This document shows, one piece after another, positions 1 to 8,544 of a stretch of 64,000 nt of DNA. Every line of letters begins with the position of its first letter. Position 1 is the stretch's first letter. Made by a program: the position numbers and the translations under genes. This stretch comes from JAVBNT01 sp031551355. GTDB taxonomy: Bacteria; Vulcanimicrobiota; CADAWZ01. The notes beneath the pieces are model-generated. The model searched no databases and was not told the DNA's origin. It saw only the letters and a list, made by a program, of their open reading frames with translations. Where the stretch lies: assembly GCA_031551355.1 (NCBI GenBank), contig JAVBNT010000009.1:1-64000 (forward strand), written 5' to 3'.

Positions 1-87
1 TAAAACTTGCGGCTGGCGTGTTTTCGGGCTTCATCGGCCCAACCCCACGACAGACTCATTTTGTTTGCTTCTTACTATAAATTACAA

Positions 88-840
88 TTACCAGCGGCCT
101 TCAAGACCGAAAACTACGCCATTGTATTGAACGTGGATGTCATTCTTATAATTGTGATTTTCACCTTCGTAACCGAGTTTTACCGAACAGGCATTGTTGA
201 TATCATATTTAACTCCAAGGCGGTAAAGGAAAGTGTTGTAGCTTGATGAATCATACGGAGCTACGCCGACTGTGGACGTCATTGAGGGATAATACATCGC
301 CAGGGCATTAAAACCGAATTTGCCGAGGAAATAGCCGTCATAGCCAAGTCCGATTCCCCATCCGTTTCCTTCTTCCCATGCTTTGTCAAAAGCTCCGCCT
401 ACGTGGGGATGAACTTTTGATTTGAGGGTATTCCACTTATAGCCGAAGTTGAAATAAAAATTATTTTCTCTCGTTGAAGTGCTCGCATAATCTTTTGCCC
501 ATTTGTCGCCTGAAAGCGGCAGTTTGGCATTGATTTCAAAATTACTGTAGGAAACGTCCGTAAGCCCGACATTATTTACACTGGGATTTGTTCCCCAGCC
601 GAAAGAGCCGTCGCCTTTGCCTAGTGTCGTCTCATAATGAAGACCAAGCTTGGCACCGCGGTAAACATTGCCCTCAACGCCAAGTTTCATTACCGGCATT
701 GTCATATCGGCTGTGTTGCAGGGAACTTTCATACTGATATTCATCGGCGAATACTGGATATCGGCCTTGATATTTTCAGCATTTACGGCTGCTGCTCCAA
801 GCACGAGCATAGCACAAACAATCAAAGATTTTTTCAGCAT
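88..840 (-). CDS. Predicted outer-membrane beta-barrel protein
   Basis: A secreted protein of 250 residues with a clear Sec signal peptide (MLKKSLIVCAMLVLGAAAVNA, cut near AENI). The mature part alternates short polar and aromatic stretches, is rich in Gly, Tyr, Asn and Trp, and ends in GLEGRW, an aromatic C-terminus typical of outer-membrane barrels recognised by BamA. I place the start at the second in-frame start: an AAGGAG ribosome site lies 11 bases before this ATG, while the upstream GTG sits directly on that site. It follows recR on the same strand after about 100 AT-rich bases and may have its own promoter. No enzymatic motif is visible. The barrel assignment is inference from composition and C-terminus; no named family is recognised. 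Confidence 0.6.
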   Translation of the reverse strand: MLKKSLIVCAMLVLGAAAVNAENIKADIQYSPMNISMKVPCNTADMTMPVMKLGVEGNVYRGAKLGLHYETTLGKGDGSFGWGTNPSVNNVGLTDVSYSNFEINAKLPLSGDKWAKDYASTSTRENNFYFNFGYKWNTLKSKVHPHVGGAFDKAWEEGNGWGIGLGYDGYFLGKFGFNALAMYYPSMTSTVGVAPYDSSSYNTFLYRLGVKYDINNACSVKLGYEGENHNYKNDIHVQYNGVVFGLEGRW

Positions 841-938
841 ATAAACAAACACTCCTTAAAAAATAAAATTTAATACTAAATTTATTAAAAAATTCTACGC
901 CATGGCCGGTTTACCTTCTGTCATGAAATAATAAATCA

Positions 939-1532
939 CTATATATTTCTTCTTCCTTCAATAGCTCTGGAGATCGTTATTCCGTCGGCATACTCCAGAT
1001 TTGCACCGACTGGTATGCCGTAAGCTATCCTTGTTACTTTAACCTCAGAGTTCATTCTTAGCTGCCTAAGGATAAATAGCGCCGTTGTTTCACCGTTAAC
1101 CGTCGGATTTGTAGCCAGAATAATTTCCGATGCCTTTGCCGCCCTGTCAAGCAAAGGCCGGATGGTCAATTCTTCCGGACCGATACCGTCCATAGGAGAG
1201 ATAAGTCCTCCCAAAACATGGTAAACGCCTTTATAATTACCGGATCTCTCGATGGCGGCCAAATCCCTGAAATCGGATACCACGCAAATCAAACCGGAAT
1301 CACGCGAAGGGTCTGAACAAACAGGGCATAAATTATCTTCGGAAAAGTTAAAACAGAGCGAACAGGATCTGATATTTTCCAGATCTTTAAGCGCCCTGCA
1401 CATTTTTTCAATTTCAGAAAAAGGCTGATTCATGAAATAAAATGCCATTCTTTGGGCCGATTTAGGACCAACCGAAGGCATTTTCATAAATTCACGGATC
1501 AGAGCTTCCAAAGGTTTGGCAAAAACATCCAT
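939..1532 (-). CDS. recR: Recombination mediator RecR
   Basis: RecR acts with RecO, and in some species RecF, to load RecA on gapped single-stranded DNA. The 197-residue length is normal. An N-terminal helix-hairpin-helix (MPSVGPKSAQRMAFY) is followed by a four-cysteine zinc finger at Cys57, Cys60, Cys69 and Cys72 and a TOPRIM fold (about residues 80-175) containing IILATNPTVNGE. It lies directly downstream of ybaB with a short gap and a GGAAG ribosome site, the usual dnaX-ybaB-recR arrangement. Confidence 0.97.
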   Translation of the reverse strand: MDVFAKPLEALIREFMKMPSVGPKSAQRMAFYFMNQPFSEIEKMCRALKDLENIRSCSLCFNFSEDNLCPVCSDPSRDSGLICVVSDFRDLAAIERSGNYKGVYHVLGGLISPMDGIGPEELTIRPLLDRAAKASEIILATNPTVNGETTALFILRQLRMNSEVKVTRIAYGIPVGANLEYADGITISRAIEGRRNI

Positions 1533-1553
1533 TTTGCACTTCCAAAAAAATAA

Positions 1554-1901
1554 TTAAAAAAGGCCCGGTATCTTAAGACCGCCGGTCAGTGCGCTCATAG
1601 CTTCCGCTCCCAGCTGCTGAGACTTGTCCATCGCGTCCTTAAAAGCAACCATTATCAGATCTTCGAGCATATCAACTTCATTGGGATCTACTACGGAAGG
1701 ATCTATTTTGATCGATACGAGATCCTGCTTGCCGGTCATCTCTATTTTAACCATATTTCCGGCAGCAATGCCTTCGACAACCTGGCTGCCCAATTCTTCC
1801 TGAATCTTTTCCTGCATTTTCACAATATTGCCCATCTGACCGCTCATATCGGGCATACCGCCCTTCTTTTTTTGCATCTGGCGCATAAATTGTCTTGACA
1901 T
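1554..1901 (-). CDS. ybaB: YbaB/EbfC family nucleoid-associated protein
   Basis: Small DNA-binding protein (115 residues) of the YbaB/EbfC family, which forms tweezer-like dimers and coats the nucleoid. The family core is visible as the charged helix with VKMQEKIQEELGSQ, the strand segment GNMVKIEMTGKQDLVSIKIDP and the C-terminal helix VAFKDAMDKSQQL. The N-terminus is Met/Lys/Gly-rich (MRQMQKKKGGMPDMSGQMG), as in many homologues. The start has an AAGGAG site 8 bases upstream. It sits between a receiver-domain gene and recR, in the dnaX operon. Confidence 0.95.
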   Translation of the reverse strand: MSRQFMRQMQKKKGGMPDMSGQMGNIVKMQEKIQEELGSQVVEGIAAGNMVKIEMTGKQDLVSIKIDPSVVDPNEVDMLEDLIMVAFKDAMDKSQQLGAEAMSALTGGLKIPGLF

Positions 1902-1933
1902 ATCATTAACTCCTTAATTTTTTTACGGCTATT

Positions 1934-2323
1934 CTACTTTTTTGCAGAATTAAGGACCATATTAATTGTATCCACAAGTTCATCCAAATTAAAAGGTTTT
2001 GTCATATATGAGGAAACCTTTTCATTATACCCCCGCAAAATATCAACATCCTGCGTCTTTGCCGTCAGCATAACAACAGGCAAATCCTTAAGCTGTTCGT
2101 CTTTTCTTACGGCTTCCAAAACCTCAAAACCGTCCATTTCCGGCATCATAACATCCAAAAGTACCAGAGAAGGCTTATTTTCTCTCATCAAATCAAGAGC
2201 TTTTGCCCCTCTGTCGGCTGTAGCCACATCAAAACCTTCCATACTCAGGTATATTTTTAAAGAATTCAGAATATGTTCCTCATCATCTACTATCAATATC
2301 AGTTTCTTAACATCATTAGTCAT
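1934..2323 (-). CDS. Single-domain response regulator (CheY-like receiver)
   Basis: A 129-residue stand-alone receiver domain. The phospho-acceptor is Asp57 (VLLDVMMPEMDG); the acidic pair is Asp13/Asp14, the switch Thr is Thr87 and the conserved Lys is Lys109 (MTKPFN). There is no output domain, so it should act by protein-protein contact, as CheY, Spo0F or DivK do. It is inserted between dnaX and ybaB, which is unusual for that operon, with a good GGGAGG ribosome site. No histidine kinase is visible in the window, so its partner is unknown. Confidence 0.93.
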   Translation of the reverse strand: MTNDVKKLILIVDDEEHILNSLKIYLSMEGFDVATADRGAKALDLMRENKPSLVLLDVMMPEMDGFEVLEAVRKDEQLKDLPVVMLTAKTQDVDILRGYNEKVSSYMTKPFNLDELVDTINMVLNSAKK

Positions 2324-2347
2324 TATTACCTCCCAAAAATATAATAT

Positions 2348-3955
2348 CTAAACCGGCTTACCGCCGAATATATCCATAACATCCCTGACAAAATCCTTGT
2401 GATTATCGGTATGAGTCGCCGCTATATTTTCCTGTACTGGGGCACTGCCGCCGGTAAAAGCGGAGCGGACCCTGATTTTGCGGTGGGCAAACCTCGATAC
2501 TATGTCCGCTATGAATTCCAGATTGTTGTCTATCTGGGTCTTATGAAAATTAAAACCGTCTTTAACCTGAAGAACAATCTCATCATCATTAACAAAGACA
2601 GGCTTCGTATCAATCAGAACGGCATGAATTGAAATTCTTGAAGCTTTTACAGCCTGAAGTACTTTCGGCCACATTTCCGGCACCGACAAAGCCGAAGATG
2701 AATCGGTCTGAATCTCAACGGCGCCGATATCCTTTTTTTCCTGAATATTCTGCAGCGGTTCCCTGTTTGTATTTTCAGGCAATAAATCAACTCTCGGCTG
2801 ACTTTTGAGCGATTTTTCAAGAGCATCAATCCGCTGCTTCATAGCAGTCATGGATACATCAAGATTTTTTGAAGCCATTTTGATCAGAGCAACTTCCAAA
2901 AGCGGCCGTTCACAAAAACTATCTCTCAGAGTATACAAAAGATCTGAGGCAATTTTGATAATTCTCATCAGATCAGCTTCGGTATAAAGAGCCGAAAGTT
3001 CCTTATAAGCGCTTAGATCTTCTTCGGTAGCTTCAATAATACCGGAGCTGTCGGCAAGAAATTTTGCCAGCAGTATACACCGGTAATGCTCGGTTAAATC
3101 CTTAACAAATTGAAATATGTCCTTGCCTTCCCTGAACATTGTGTCAACGGTATATAATATGTCTTTGATCTTTTCTTCGGCAATCAACTGGCTGAAGGTA
3201 AACAAAAGGCTGCGCTCCGAGATTCCCAGTAAAGATGTAATATGTGCCGGTGTTATTTCACCGTCAGAAAAAGAAAATGACTGCTCAAGAATCACAAGTG
3301 CATCCCTGAGAGCCCCTGAAGAAACGGAAGCAATCAGGTTCAGGGCATTTTCGGTCGCCACATATCCTTCCTTATGACATATGTCACGTAAGTGTGAGGT
3401 AATATCATTTTGCGAAATCCTCTTAAAGTCAAACCGCTGACATCTTGAGAGTATTGTCGGCAGCAATTCATGCGGATGCGTCGTTGCCAGAATAAAAATT
3501 ACATGCGACGGCGGCTCTTCGAGCGTTTTCAGCAAAGCATTAAATGATGAATTGGAAAGCTTGTGTACTTCATCTATTATATACACCTTAAAGCGGCCTT
3601 CCATCGGGGCAAAATTTACTTTATCGATAATATATTCCCTGACCATCTCAACTGACGTATGGGACGCCGCGTCTATTTCCATGATATCCATGGAAAGACC
3701 TTTGGTAATTTTTATACAGGACGGACAAACATTACATGGCGGTTCATCGGTGTTACCGGTACAATTGAGCGCTTTGGCAAAAATCCTCGCCATACTCGTT
3801 TTTCCGGTACCTCTCGGACCGCAGAAAAGATAGGCATGCGACAGTAACTTTCTGTTTTTCAGAACATTCTGCAGCGTTTTTGTGATATGCTTCTGTCCCA
3901 CGATCTCGGAAAAAGTCTGAGATCTCCACCTTCTGTAAAGGGAAATACTTTCCAT
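2348..3955 (-). CDS. dnaX: DNA polymerase III subunit gamma/tau
   Basis: Clamp-loader ATPase of the replicative polymerase, 535 residues. The AAA+ core has Walker A GPRGTGKT (46-53), a four-cysteine zinc module at Cys65, Cys74, Cys77 and Cys80, Walker B YIIDE (125-129) and the arginine-finger motif LSRCQRFDF (about 169-177). Residues beyond about 360 form the linker and the tau-like C-terminal part, which would contact the polymerase alpha subunit and the helicase. It starts the dnaX-receiver-ybaB-recR leftward group. I did not find a clear slippery sequence for a shortened gamma product, so frameshifting cannot be claimed. Confidence 0.97.
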   Translation of the reverse strand: MESISLYRRWRSQTFSEIVGQKHITKTLQNVLKNRKLLSHAYLFCGPRGTGKTSMARIFAKALNCTGNTDEPPCNVCPSCIKITKGLSMDIMEIDAASHTSVEMVREYIIDKVNFAPMEGRFKVYIIDEVHKLSNSSFNALLKTLEEPPSHVIFILATTHPHELLPTILSRCQRFDFKRISQNDITSHLRDICHKEGYVATENALNLIASVSSGALRDALVILEQSFSFSDGEITPAHITSLLGISERSLLFTFSQLIAEEKIKDILYTVDTMFREGKDIFQFVKDLTEHYRCILLAKFLADSSGIIEATEEDLSAYKELSALYTEADLMRIIKIASDLLYTLRDSFCERPLLEVALIKMASKNLDVSMTAMKQRIDALEKSLKSQPRVDLLPENTNREPLQNIQEKKDIGAVEIQTDSSSALSVPEMWPKVLQAVKASRISIHAVLIDTKPVFVNDDEIVLQVKDGFNFHKTQIDNNLEFIADIVSRFAHRKIRVRSAFTGGSAPVQENIAATHTDNHKDFVRDVMDIFGGKPV

Positions 3956-4016
3956 CTATATAATACCCTCAGAAATTATCAATATCCGTCAATTAAACAA
4001 TAAGTTTACAATTCCT

Positions 4017-4685
4017 TCAAAAATCCTTTTTTATTCCCACCAATGTCTTAACGGCATCAGTGCCCGCAACCTTATAATCCCTGTAAAAATTTATAACTGC
4101 GCCAAACCTGCGCATAGCTGCCGCCGCCTTTTTGCGTTCCTGAATCCACAAGGGACCTTTCCAGGCAACCAGCGTTCCTGAAGGCGACATTATCGGAAAA
4201 ATGAGTTCAATAAGACTTGCCATATCAGCACACGCACGCGTAAAAACCAGATCAAAAAACGATCTGAATTTATCATTGCCGGCAAGCTCTTCACCTCTGG
4301 CACAAACAACGGCAACATCTTTAAATCCCAGATTTACGGAAAGTTTCTCCAAAAAACCGCATTTTTTGCTGCTAGAATCAATAAGTGTTATCTGCAAATC
4401 AGGATAAATTATTTTCAGAGGAATTCCCGGAAATCCTCCGCCGGTACCGAAATCACATGCCTTCAGCCCGGAAAGAGGAAAGTCAAGCAATGAAAACGAG
4501 AGCGAATCGAGAAACATGCTATCGACTATTTCCGGCAAAGTCCTGTTGGATGTAAGTCCGGCAATCCTGTTCCAGAAAAGCAGTTCTTCGGCATAACGAT
4601 CAAAAAGTTCAAGCTGGTCAGCAGATACCGCGCAGCCAAACTCCTGCGCTCCCTTAATTAATTTATCCTGTAAATACTTATCCAT
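4017..4685 (-). CDS. rsmG: 16S rRNA m7G527 methyltransferase RsmG (GidB)
   Basis: SAM-dependent methyltransferase that makes 7-methylguanosine 527 in 16S rRNA. It has 222 residues. The SAM-binding motif is DFGTGGGFPGIPL, followed by ITLIDSSSKKCGFLEKL and the later VFTRACADMASL segment, all diagnostic of GidB. It starts two bases after the mnmE stop, so the two genes are almost certainly translated from one message, the ancestral oriC-region order. Confidence 0.97.
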   Translation of the reverse strand: MDKYLQDKLIKGAQEFGCAVSADQLELFDRYAEELLFWNRIAGLTSNRTLPEIVDSMFLDSLSFSLLDFPLSGLKACDFGTGGGFPGIPLKIIYPDLQITLIDSSSKKCGFLEKLSVNLGFKDVAVVCARGEELAGNDKFRSFFDLVFTRACADMASLIELIFPIMSPSGTLVAWKGPLWIQERKKAAAAMRRFGAVINFYRDYKVAGTDAVKTLVGIKKDF

Positions 4686-4687
4686 AA

Positions 4688-6082
4688 TTATTTACCTATA
4701 CAAAATTCGCTGAATATCTTATCCAGAACGGCTTCATCAAAACTTTCACCGCAAAGTTCCGATATCACGGCCAATACTTCTCTTAAAGATATCAGCAGCA
4801 TATCGTGAGGATAACCGCTGTTTATGGTAACGGCAGCGTCCGCAAGGCTGTCGGCTATTGAAGCTATCGCCTCTCTGTGACGCTGGGAAGCAAGAAAAAC
4901 GGCGCCGGCGTCTGATTTATATACCTTTTTAAGTTTACCGGCGAGAATATTTTTAAAATTGTCCCCGCCGTCCTTGGAAACGGTAGATATTACCGCACTG
5001 TCCACAGCATATTTAACCGCTATCTCCTCAGGGTTAAGCTGCGCTTCCAAATCAGCCTTGTTAAAGACAATCATAAAATCTTTTTCATACCGGCTCGCAA
5101 GCCGCAAAACTATTTCGTCATTTTCATCAAGCCCGGACGATATATCAAGCACAACAATTACAAAATCGGCTTTTTCAATCGATTCCCTGGTTTTTTCAAC
5201 ACCGAGTTTTTCGATAAAATCATCTGTATCTCTTAGTCCCGCGGTATCGCACAAATTTATGGCAATCGAGTCGATCACACATGTTTCCTCAATAATATCC
5301 CTGGTGGTCCCGGCATATTCCGTAACAATAGCCCTGTCTTCACAAAGCAGCATATTTAATATTGAGGATTTACCGACATTCGGTTTACCGGTAATGGCTA
5401 CTTTTACGCCGTCGCGGTACAGGCGGCCCCCTTCACAAAGGGATTTCATTTTAATAGCCAAAGATAAAAGAGAATTTATTGAAGCGGCCAGCTCCGCCGG
5501 ATCACAAGCAAATAAATCTTCATCGGGATAATCGAGAGGCGCTTCGATCTTTGCAATAAGATCAAGTATTCTATCCTTAAAATCCGCAAGTTCGGCGGAA
5601 AATTTACCGGCAAGCTGTGTCGAAGCAATTTCAAGGCTTTTGGAAGTTCTGGCCCTGATGATATCCATTACCGCCTCGGCCTGAATAAGATCTATCCTGC
5701 CGTTAAGAAAAGCCCTTTTCGTAAATTCTCCCGGCAGTGCACTTCGCGCCCCCATGGCAAAAATCAGCTCCAATATCTTTATAACCGGAGTCATTCCGCC
5801 ATGACACTGAATTTCCACAACGTCTTCCCTGGTATAGGAATGCGGGGATTTCATGATCAGAAAAAGAGCCTCATCGATAAACTTGCCATCACAGGGATCG
5901 GCTACATGGCCGAAATAAAAATGAAAATGCTCAAATTTAACACAGCCGCCGCCGGGTTTTTTATAAAGCCTGTGAGCAATATCAAAGGCCCTGGAACCGC
6001 TTATTCTGATAACGGCGATTCCTCCTTCACCAGGCGGAGTCGACAAAGCTGCTATCGTATCTTCTTTATAAAAAAATTTCAT
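4688..6082 (-). CDS. mnmE: tRNA uridine-5-carboxymethylaminomethyl modification GTPase MnmE
   Basis: GTPase that works with MnmG to modify the wobble uridine (cmnm5U34) of certain tRNAs. It has 464 residues with the full architecture: an N-terminal folate-binding domain (TIAALSTPPGEGGIAVIRISG), a helical domain, and an inserted G domain with Walker A GKPNVGKS (232-239), G2 GTTRD, G3 DTAG (279-282) and G4 NKAD. The catalytic C-terminal motif FCIGK is complete. It is the first gene of the mnmE-rsmG pair; 437 bases containing a mobile-element remnant separate it from jag. Confidence 0.97.
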   Translation of the reverse strand: MKFFYKEDTIAALSTPPGEGGIAVIRISGSRAFDIAHRLYKKPGGGCVKFEHFHFYFGHVADPCDGKFIDEALFLIMKSPHSYTREDVVEIQCHGGMTPVIKILELIFAMGARSALPGEFTKRAFLNGRIDLIQAEAVMDIIRARTSKSLEIASTQLAGKFSAELADFKDRILDLIAKIEAPLDYPDEDLFACDPAELAASINSLLSLAIKMKSLCEGGRLYRDGVKVAITGKPNVGKSSILNMLLCEDRAIVTEYAGTTRDIIEETCVIDSIAINLCDTAGLRDTDDFIEKLGVEKTRESIEKADFVIVVLDISSGLDENDEIVLRLASRYEKDFMIVFNKADLEAQLNPEEIAVKYAVDSAVISTVSKDGGDNFKNILAGKLKKVYKSDAGAVFLASQRHREAIASIADSLADAAVTINSGYPHDMLLISLREVLAVISELCGESFDEAVLDKIFSEFCIGK

Positions 6083-6118
6083 AATCTTATAAGAAAGGGG
6101 ACCTCACATTAATTTCTG

Positions 6119-6150
6119 TCTCTCACAGAGGGTACAGAGCTCACAGAGAT
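6119..6150. repeat. CACAGAG-type repeat, outer copy beside the GxxExxY remnant
   Basis: A run of CACAGAG and ACAGAG units (CTCACAGAGGGTACAGAG, then CTCACAGAGAT). The same units occur about 240 bases away on the other side of the gene remnant. Together they bracket it like the ends of a small element. Confidence 0.6.
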
Positions 6151-6270
6151 AAATACCCATTTCTTATCCTTTTCATACCATCAATTTTTTTTATTAAAAT
6201 TCAAAACTAAACCATATGGCGTATCTGATAATTTTAGATATATTAGTAGTTATTAAAAAAACAGAGGTTA

Positions 6271-6363
6271 TTAAACTTCTTCCAGAAGTCCCGGATCCGG
6301 TTCTTCATTAATTTCAATTGCTGCGCCTATATTTTTTTCTTCCGCCTGTTCGTTTAATTCTTT
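6271..6363 (-). pseudogene. Remnant of a GxxExxY-family gene
   Basis: A stop-to-stop frame without a start codon encodes 31 residues reading KELNEQAEEKNIGAAIEIN and then EEPDPGLLEEV. This resembles the N-terminal signature of GxxExxY proteins (ELNE...IIGAAIEVH..LGPGLLE), which are small predicted nuclease-like proteins often found with CACAGAG repeats. The frame ends right after the PGLLE motif, where a complete homologue would run on for roughly 90 more residues, so the gene is decayed and truncated. CACAGAG-containing repeats lie on both sides. The assignment rests on the short motif match and the matching flanking repeats. Confidence 0.5.
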
Positions 6364-6377
6364 CTAAGTAGCAAAAA

Positions 6378-6462
6378 GTTTCTCTGTGTTCTCCATTTCT
6401 CTGTGAGGAACCTTTTCATTGTTAATAAAAAGAGCCGCCTTGTTACTTAACGAGACAGCCCC
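6378..6462 (-). repeat. Dispersed terminator/CACAGAG repeat, copy 1
   Basis: Read on the minus strand, it has a head GGCTGTCTCGTTAAG then AACAAGGCGGCTCTTTTT, a hairpin followed by a T run, and a tail of GTTCCTCACAGAG and AACACAGAGA units. It lies just downstream of the jag stop in sense orientation, so the head probably ends the jag transcript. Related copies occur near 13.7, 18.0, 41.0, 41.7 and 53.0 kb. Confidence 0.7.
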
Positions 6463-6519
6463 TGTGTATATTCTTCATCAAATCCTGTAAATTCCCGGTA
6501 TCTTTCGAAATAGGGGAAA

Positions 6520-7149
6520 CTAATCCTGTTTGGGAGATATTACAACTTTTCTCAGCGGTTCTTCCCCCTGTGAGAAAGTATCCACATGAGGATTGTCCTG
6601 CAGCGTCAGATGTATGATGCGTCTCTCATTCGACATCATCGGTTCCAGAATAACATTCTTTTTGTCGAATCTGGCTTTTTCCGCAAGTCTTTTGGCAAGA
6701 TCCTGAAGACTTTTTTCACGGCGCTGCCGATAGCCCTCAACATCAAGAACTATTTTGATTTTGTCTTTTTTGTTTTTGTTAAGAATCAGATTCAGCAGAA
6801 ACTGCATGGCATCAAGAGTTTGTCCGCGTTTGCCTATCAGCAATCCCATATCCCCGCCGACAACATTAAGTCTCAGCAAACTGTCATCCGTATACTCTTT
6901 TTCTATATCACCGGTTAAGTCAAGATGTCTTAATATTTCATAAAGAACCTCTTCGACTTTATCTTCAGGACCGTTCTTAAGCATAACACGGACTCTGGCA
7001 AATTTATTACCCCATCCAAAAACACCTTTAGAGCCTTCATCGAGAACCTCTACCTCAACACCGGGATCATCCTGACCCACACCGAGCTTCTCAAGAGCCG
7101 CTTTTTTTGCTTCTTCTACTGTTCTGGCATATTCTTCAGCGACTTTCAT
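6520..7149 (-). CDS. jag: RNA-binding protein Jag/KhpB (Jag-N, KH, R3H)
   Basis: RNA-binding protein encoded next to yidC in many bacteria, linked to cell elongation and division in Gram-positives as KhpB/EloR. It has 209 residues: Jag-N domain (about 1-52), a KH domain with loop GKRG at 106-109, and a C-terminal R3H domain whose Arg-x3-His signature is Arg176/His180 (RRIIH). A strong AGGGGG ribosome site lies upstream. The long linker found in many Jag proteins is nearly absent. Confidence 0.96.
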   Translation of the reverse strand: MKVAEEYARTVEEAKKAALEKLGVGQDDPGVEVEVLDEGSKGVFGWGNKFARVRVMLKNGPEDKVEEVLYEILRHLDLTGDIEKEYTDDSLLRLNVVGGDMGLLIGKRGQTLDAMQFLLNLILNKNKKDKIKIVLDVEGYRQRREKSLQDLAKRLAEKARFDKKNVILEPMMSNERRIIHLTLQDNPHVDTFSQGEEPLRKVVISPKQD

Positions 7150-7237
7150 ATAATGCCCCCTTATAATTATTATAATGTAAATAAAAAACCAAGAATTAAA
7201 TATTGTGTAAAATCATATAAAGTCCTAAAAACAAACT

Positions 7238-7927
7238 TTAGGAAACCGCCGGTTTAGGTTTAGGAGACTTATCTCTCATTATTATCAACTGCTGGATAAT
7301 GCTGAATACGTTGAAAACAAGCCAATAAATCATCAGAGCACATGGAAATTTCCACTGCCACATCATATAAGTAAAGAAAACAGTCATAAAAGTACCCATC
7401 ATTTGCTGGGACTGAGCCATCTTCGGATCAGACGGAGGAGTAGTGGTCTTTTGTGTAAGATACATCGTAAAACCGTAAATAAGAAGAATTACTATGTCCT
7501 GTCCGGCCAGGCTTTTACTGAATATCTCCGGATACTTATATGAAAGAGGCGTTCCCATCCAGAGAAAATAAGATCTTTCAAAAACATTCTGATAACTCAT
7601 TATTGTATGCCATATTCCCCAAAGTATAGGGAGTTGAATAAGCATCGGCAGACAACCGCTTAAAGGATTTACATTGTGTTCCTTATATAGCTTCATTATT
7701 TCCTTGTTCAATTTTTCAGGCTCATCTTTATAGCGTTCCTGAATTCTCTGCATTTCAGGCTGAACAACCTGCATGTTCTTCATAGCTTCAAACTGTTTTT
7801 TAGTAGGAACATAAAGGATCAATTTAATCACAAGAGCCAGAAAAATCAATGACCAGCCATAGTTTCCGGTTACCGTATAAACTATGTTAATAAAATCCAT
7901 TATAATTTTATTAAAAATTTCGACCAA
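7238..7927 (-). CDS. yidC: Membrane protein insertase YidC/Oxa1, short form
   Basis: Inserts membrane proteins alone or with SecYEG. The 229-residue sequence covers only the conserved insertase core (YGWSLIFLALVIKLILYVP, then NPLSGCLPMLIQLPILWGIW and a C-terminal set of helices). The N-terminal transmembrane segment plus large periplasmic domain of typical proteobacterial YidC (about 540 residues) is missing. The likely start is TTG with a GGAG site 11 bases upstream; there is no alternative Met near the N-terminus before the tenth residue. It sits between yidD and jag, the canonical order. There is no lipobox, unlike many Gram-positive short forms. Confidence 0.95.
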   Translation of the reverse strand: MVEIFNKIIMDFINIVYTVTGNYGWSLIFLALVIKLILYVPTKKQFEAMKNMQVVQPEMQRIQERYKDEPEKLNKEIMKLYKEHNVNPLSGCLPMLIQLPILWGIWHTIMSYQNVFERSYFLWMGTPLSYKYPEIFSKSLAGQDIVILLIYGFTMYLTQKTTTPPSDPKMAQSQQMMGTFMTVFFTYMMWQWKFPCALMIYWLVFNVFSIIQQLIIMRDKSPKPKPAVS

Positions 7928-7956
7928 AAATCAACACACTCCATTCGGGGTACAAA

Positions 7957-8166
7957 TCAATCAAGCGGATCATAACCGCCCTTATGGTAAGGGTGACACT
8001 TCATAATCCTTAAGCAACCCTTAAACAAACCTTTGAAAATACCATACTTAATAAGGGATTCTTTCATATATTGAGAGCAACTCGGCACAAAACGGCAGAC
8101 AGGAGGAAAATTCCTTTTCACGGATTGGTAAATCTCAATCATACGAACAAATAATTTAACAGGCAT
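7957..8166 (-). CDS. yidD: Membrane protein insertion efficiency factor YidD
   Basis: A 69-residue protein of the YidD/UPF0161 family, which helps YidC-dependent insertion. The family signature is clear: CRFVPSCSQYMKESLIKYG, followed by HPYHKGGYDPLD at the C-terminus. It has an N-terminal amphipathic segment and sits between rnpA and yidC as in most bacteria. Confidence 0.96.
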   Translation of the reverse strand: MPVKLFVRMIEIYQSVKRNFPPVCRFVPSCSQYMKESLIKYGIFKGLFKGCLRIMKCHPYHKGGYDPLD

Positions 8167-8211
8167 AGTTACATTATATCACTAATTCGAGTAAACAAAA
8201 CGCGGAAAATA

Positions 8212-8544
8212 TCAATCAATTAAGCCGGATTTTTTAAAAATAGAAAAAAAACCTTCCCTAAGCTCGTTGAAATCCGCAAACTTAGAGGAAGCTCTGGCTA
8301 CTATAACTACCGTACCTTTAAAATTCATAAAAGAAATAATATAGCGTACTATCTCCCTTAATCTTCTTTTTATTCTGTTCCTTACAACAGCATTGCCTAT
8401 TTTCCGGCCAACACACAGACCAAAGCGAAGAGGCAGTTCATTCTTAAGGACATAAATAATCAGAAGACTATGGTAAAAAATCAGACCATTTTTCATAACA
8501 TAGGAAAATTCGCCTGATTTTTTAAGGATATTAAAAGAAGACAT
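8212..8544 (-). CDS. rnpA: Ribonuclease P protein component
   Basis: Protein subunit of RNase P, which matures the 5' end of tRNAs. It has 110 residues; the basic RNR motif is seen in GRKIGNAVVRNRIKRRLREIVR. Its ATG overlaps the rpmH stop by one base (TAATG), so the two genes are translationally coupled. The RNA subunit (rnpB) is not in this window. Confidence 0.96.
   Translation of the reverse strand: MSSFNILKKSGEFSYVMKNGLIFYHSLLIIYVLKNELPLRFGLCVGRKIGNAVVRNRIKRRLREIVRYIISFMNFKGTVVIVARASSKFADFNELREGFFSIFKKSGLID

Noticed and set aside
7..246. Plus-strand open frame of 79 codons at the left edge
   Set aside because: It is the complement of the outer-membrane protein gene and its downstream spacer, has no ribosome site and shows no protein features.
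4959..5531. 190-codon plus-strand frame within mnmE
   Set aside because: Serine-rich antisense shadow of a strongly recognised gene; no ribosome site and low-complexity translation.
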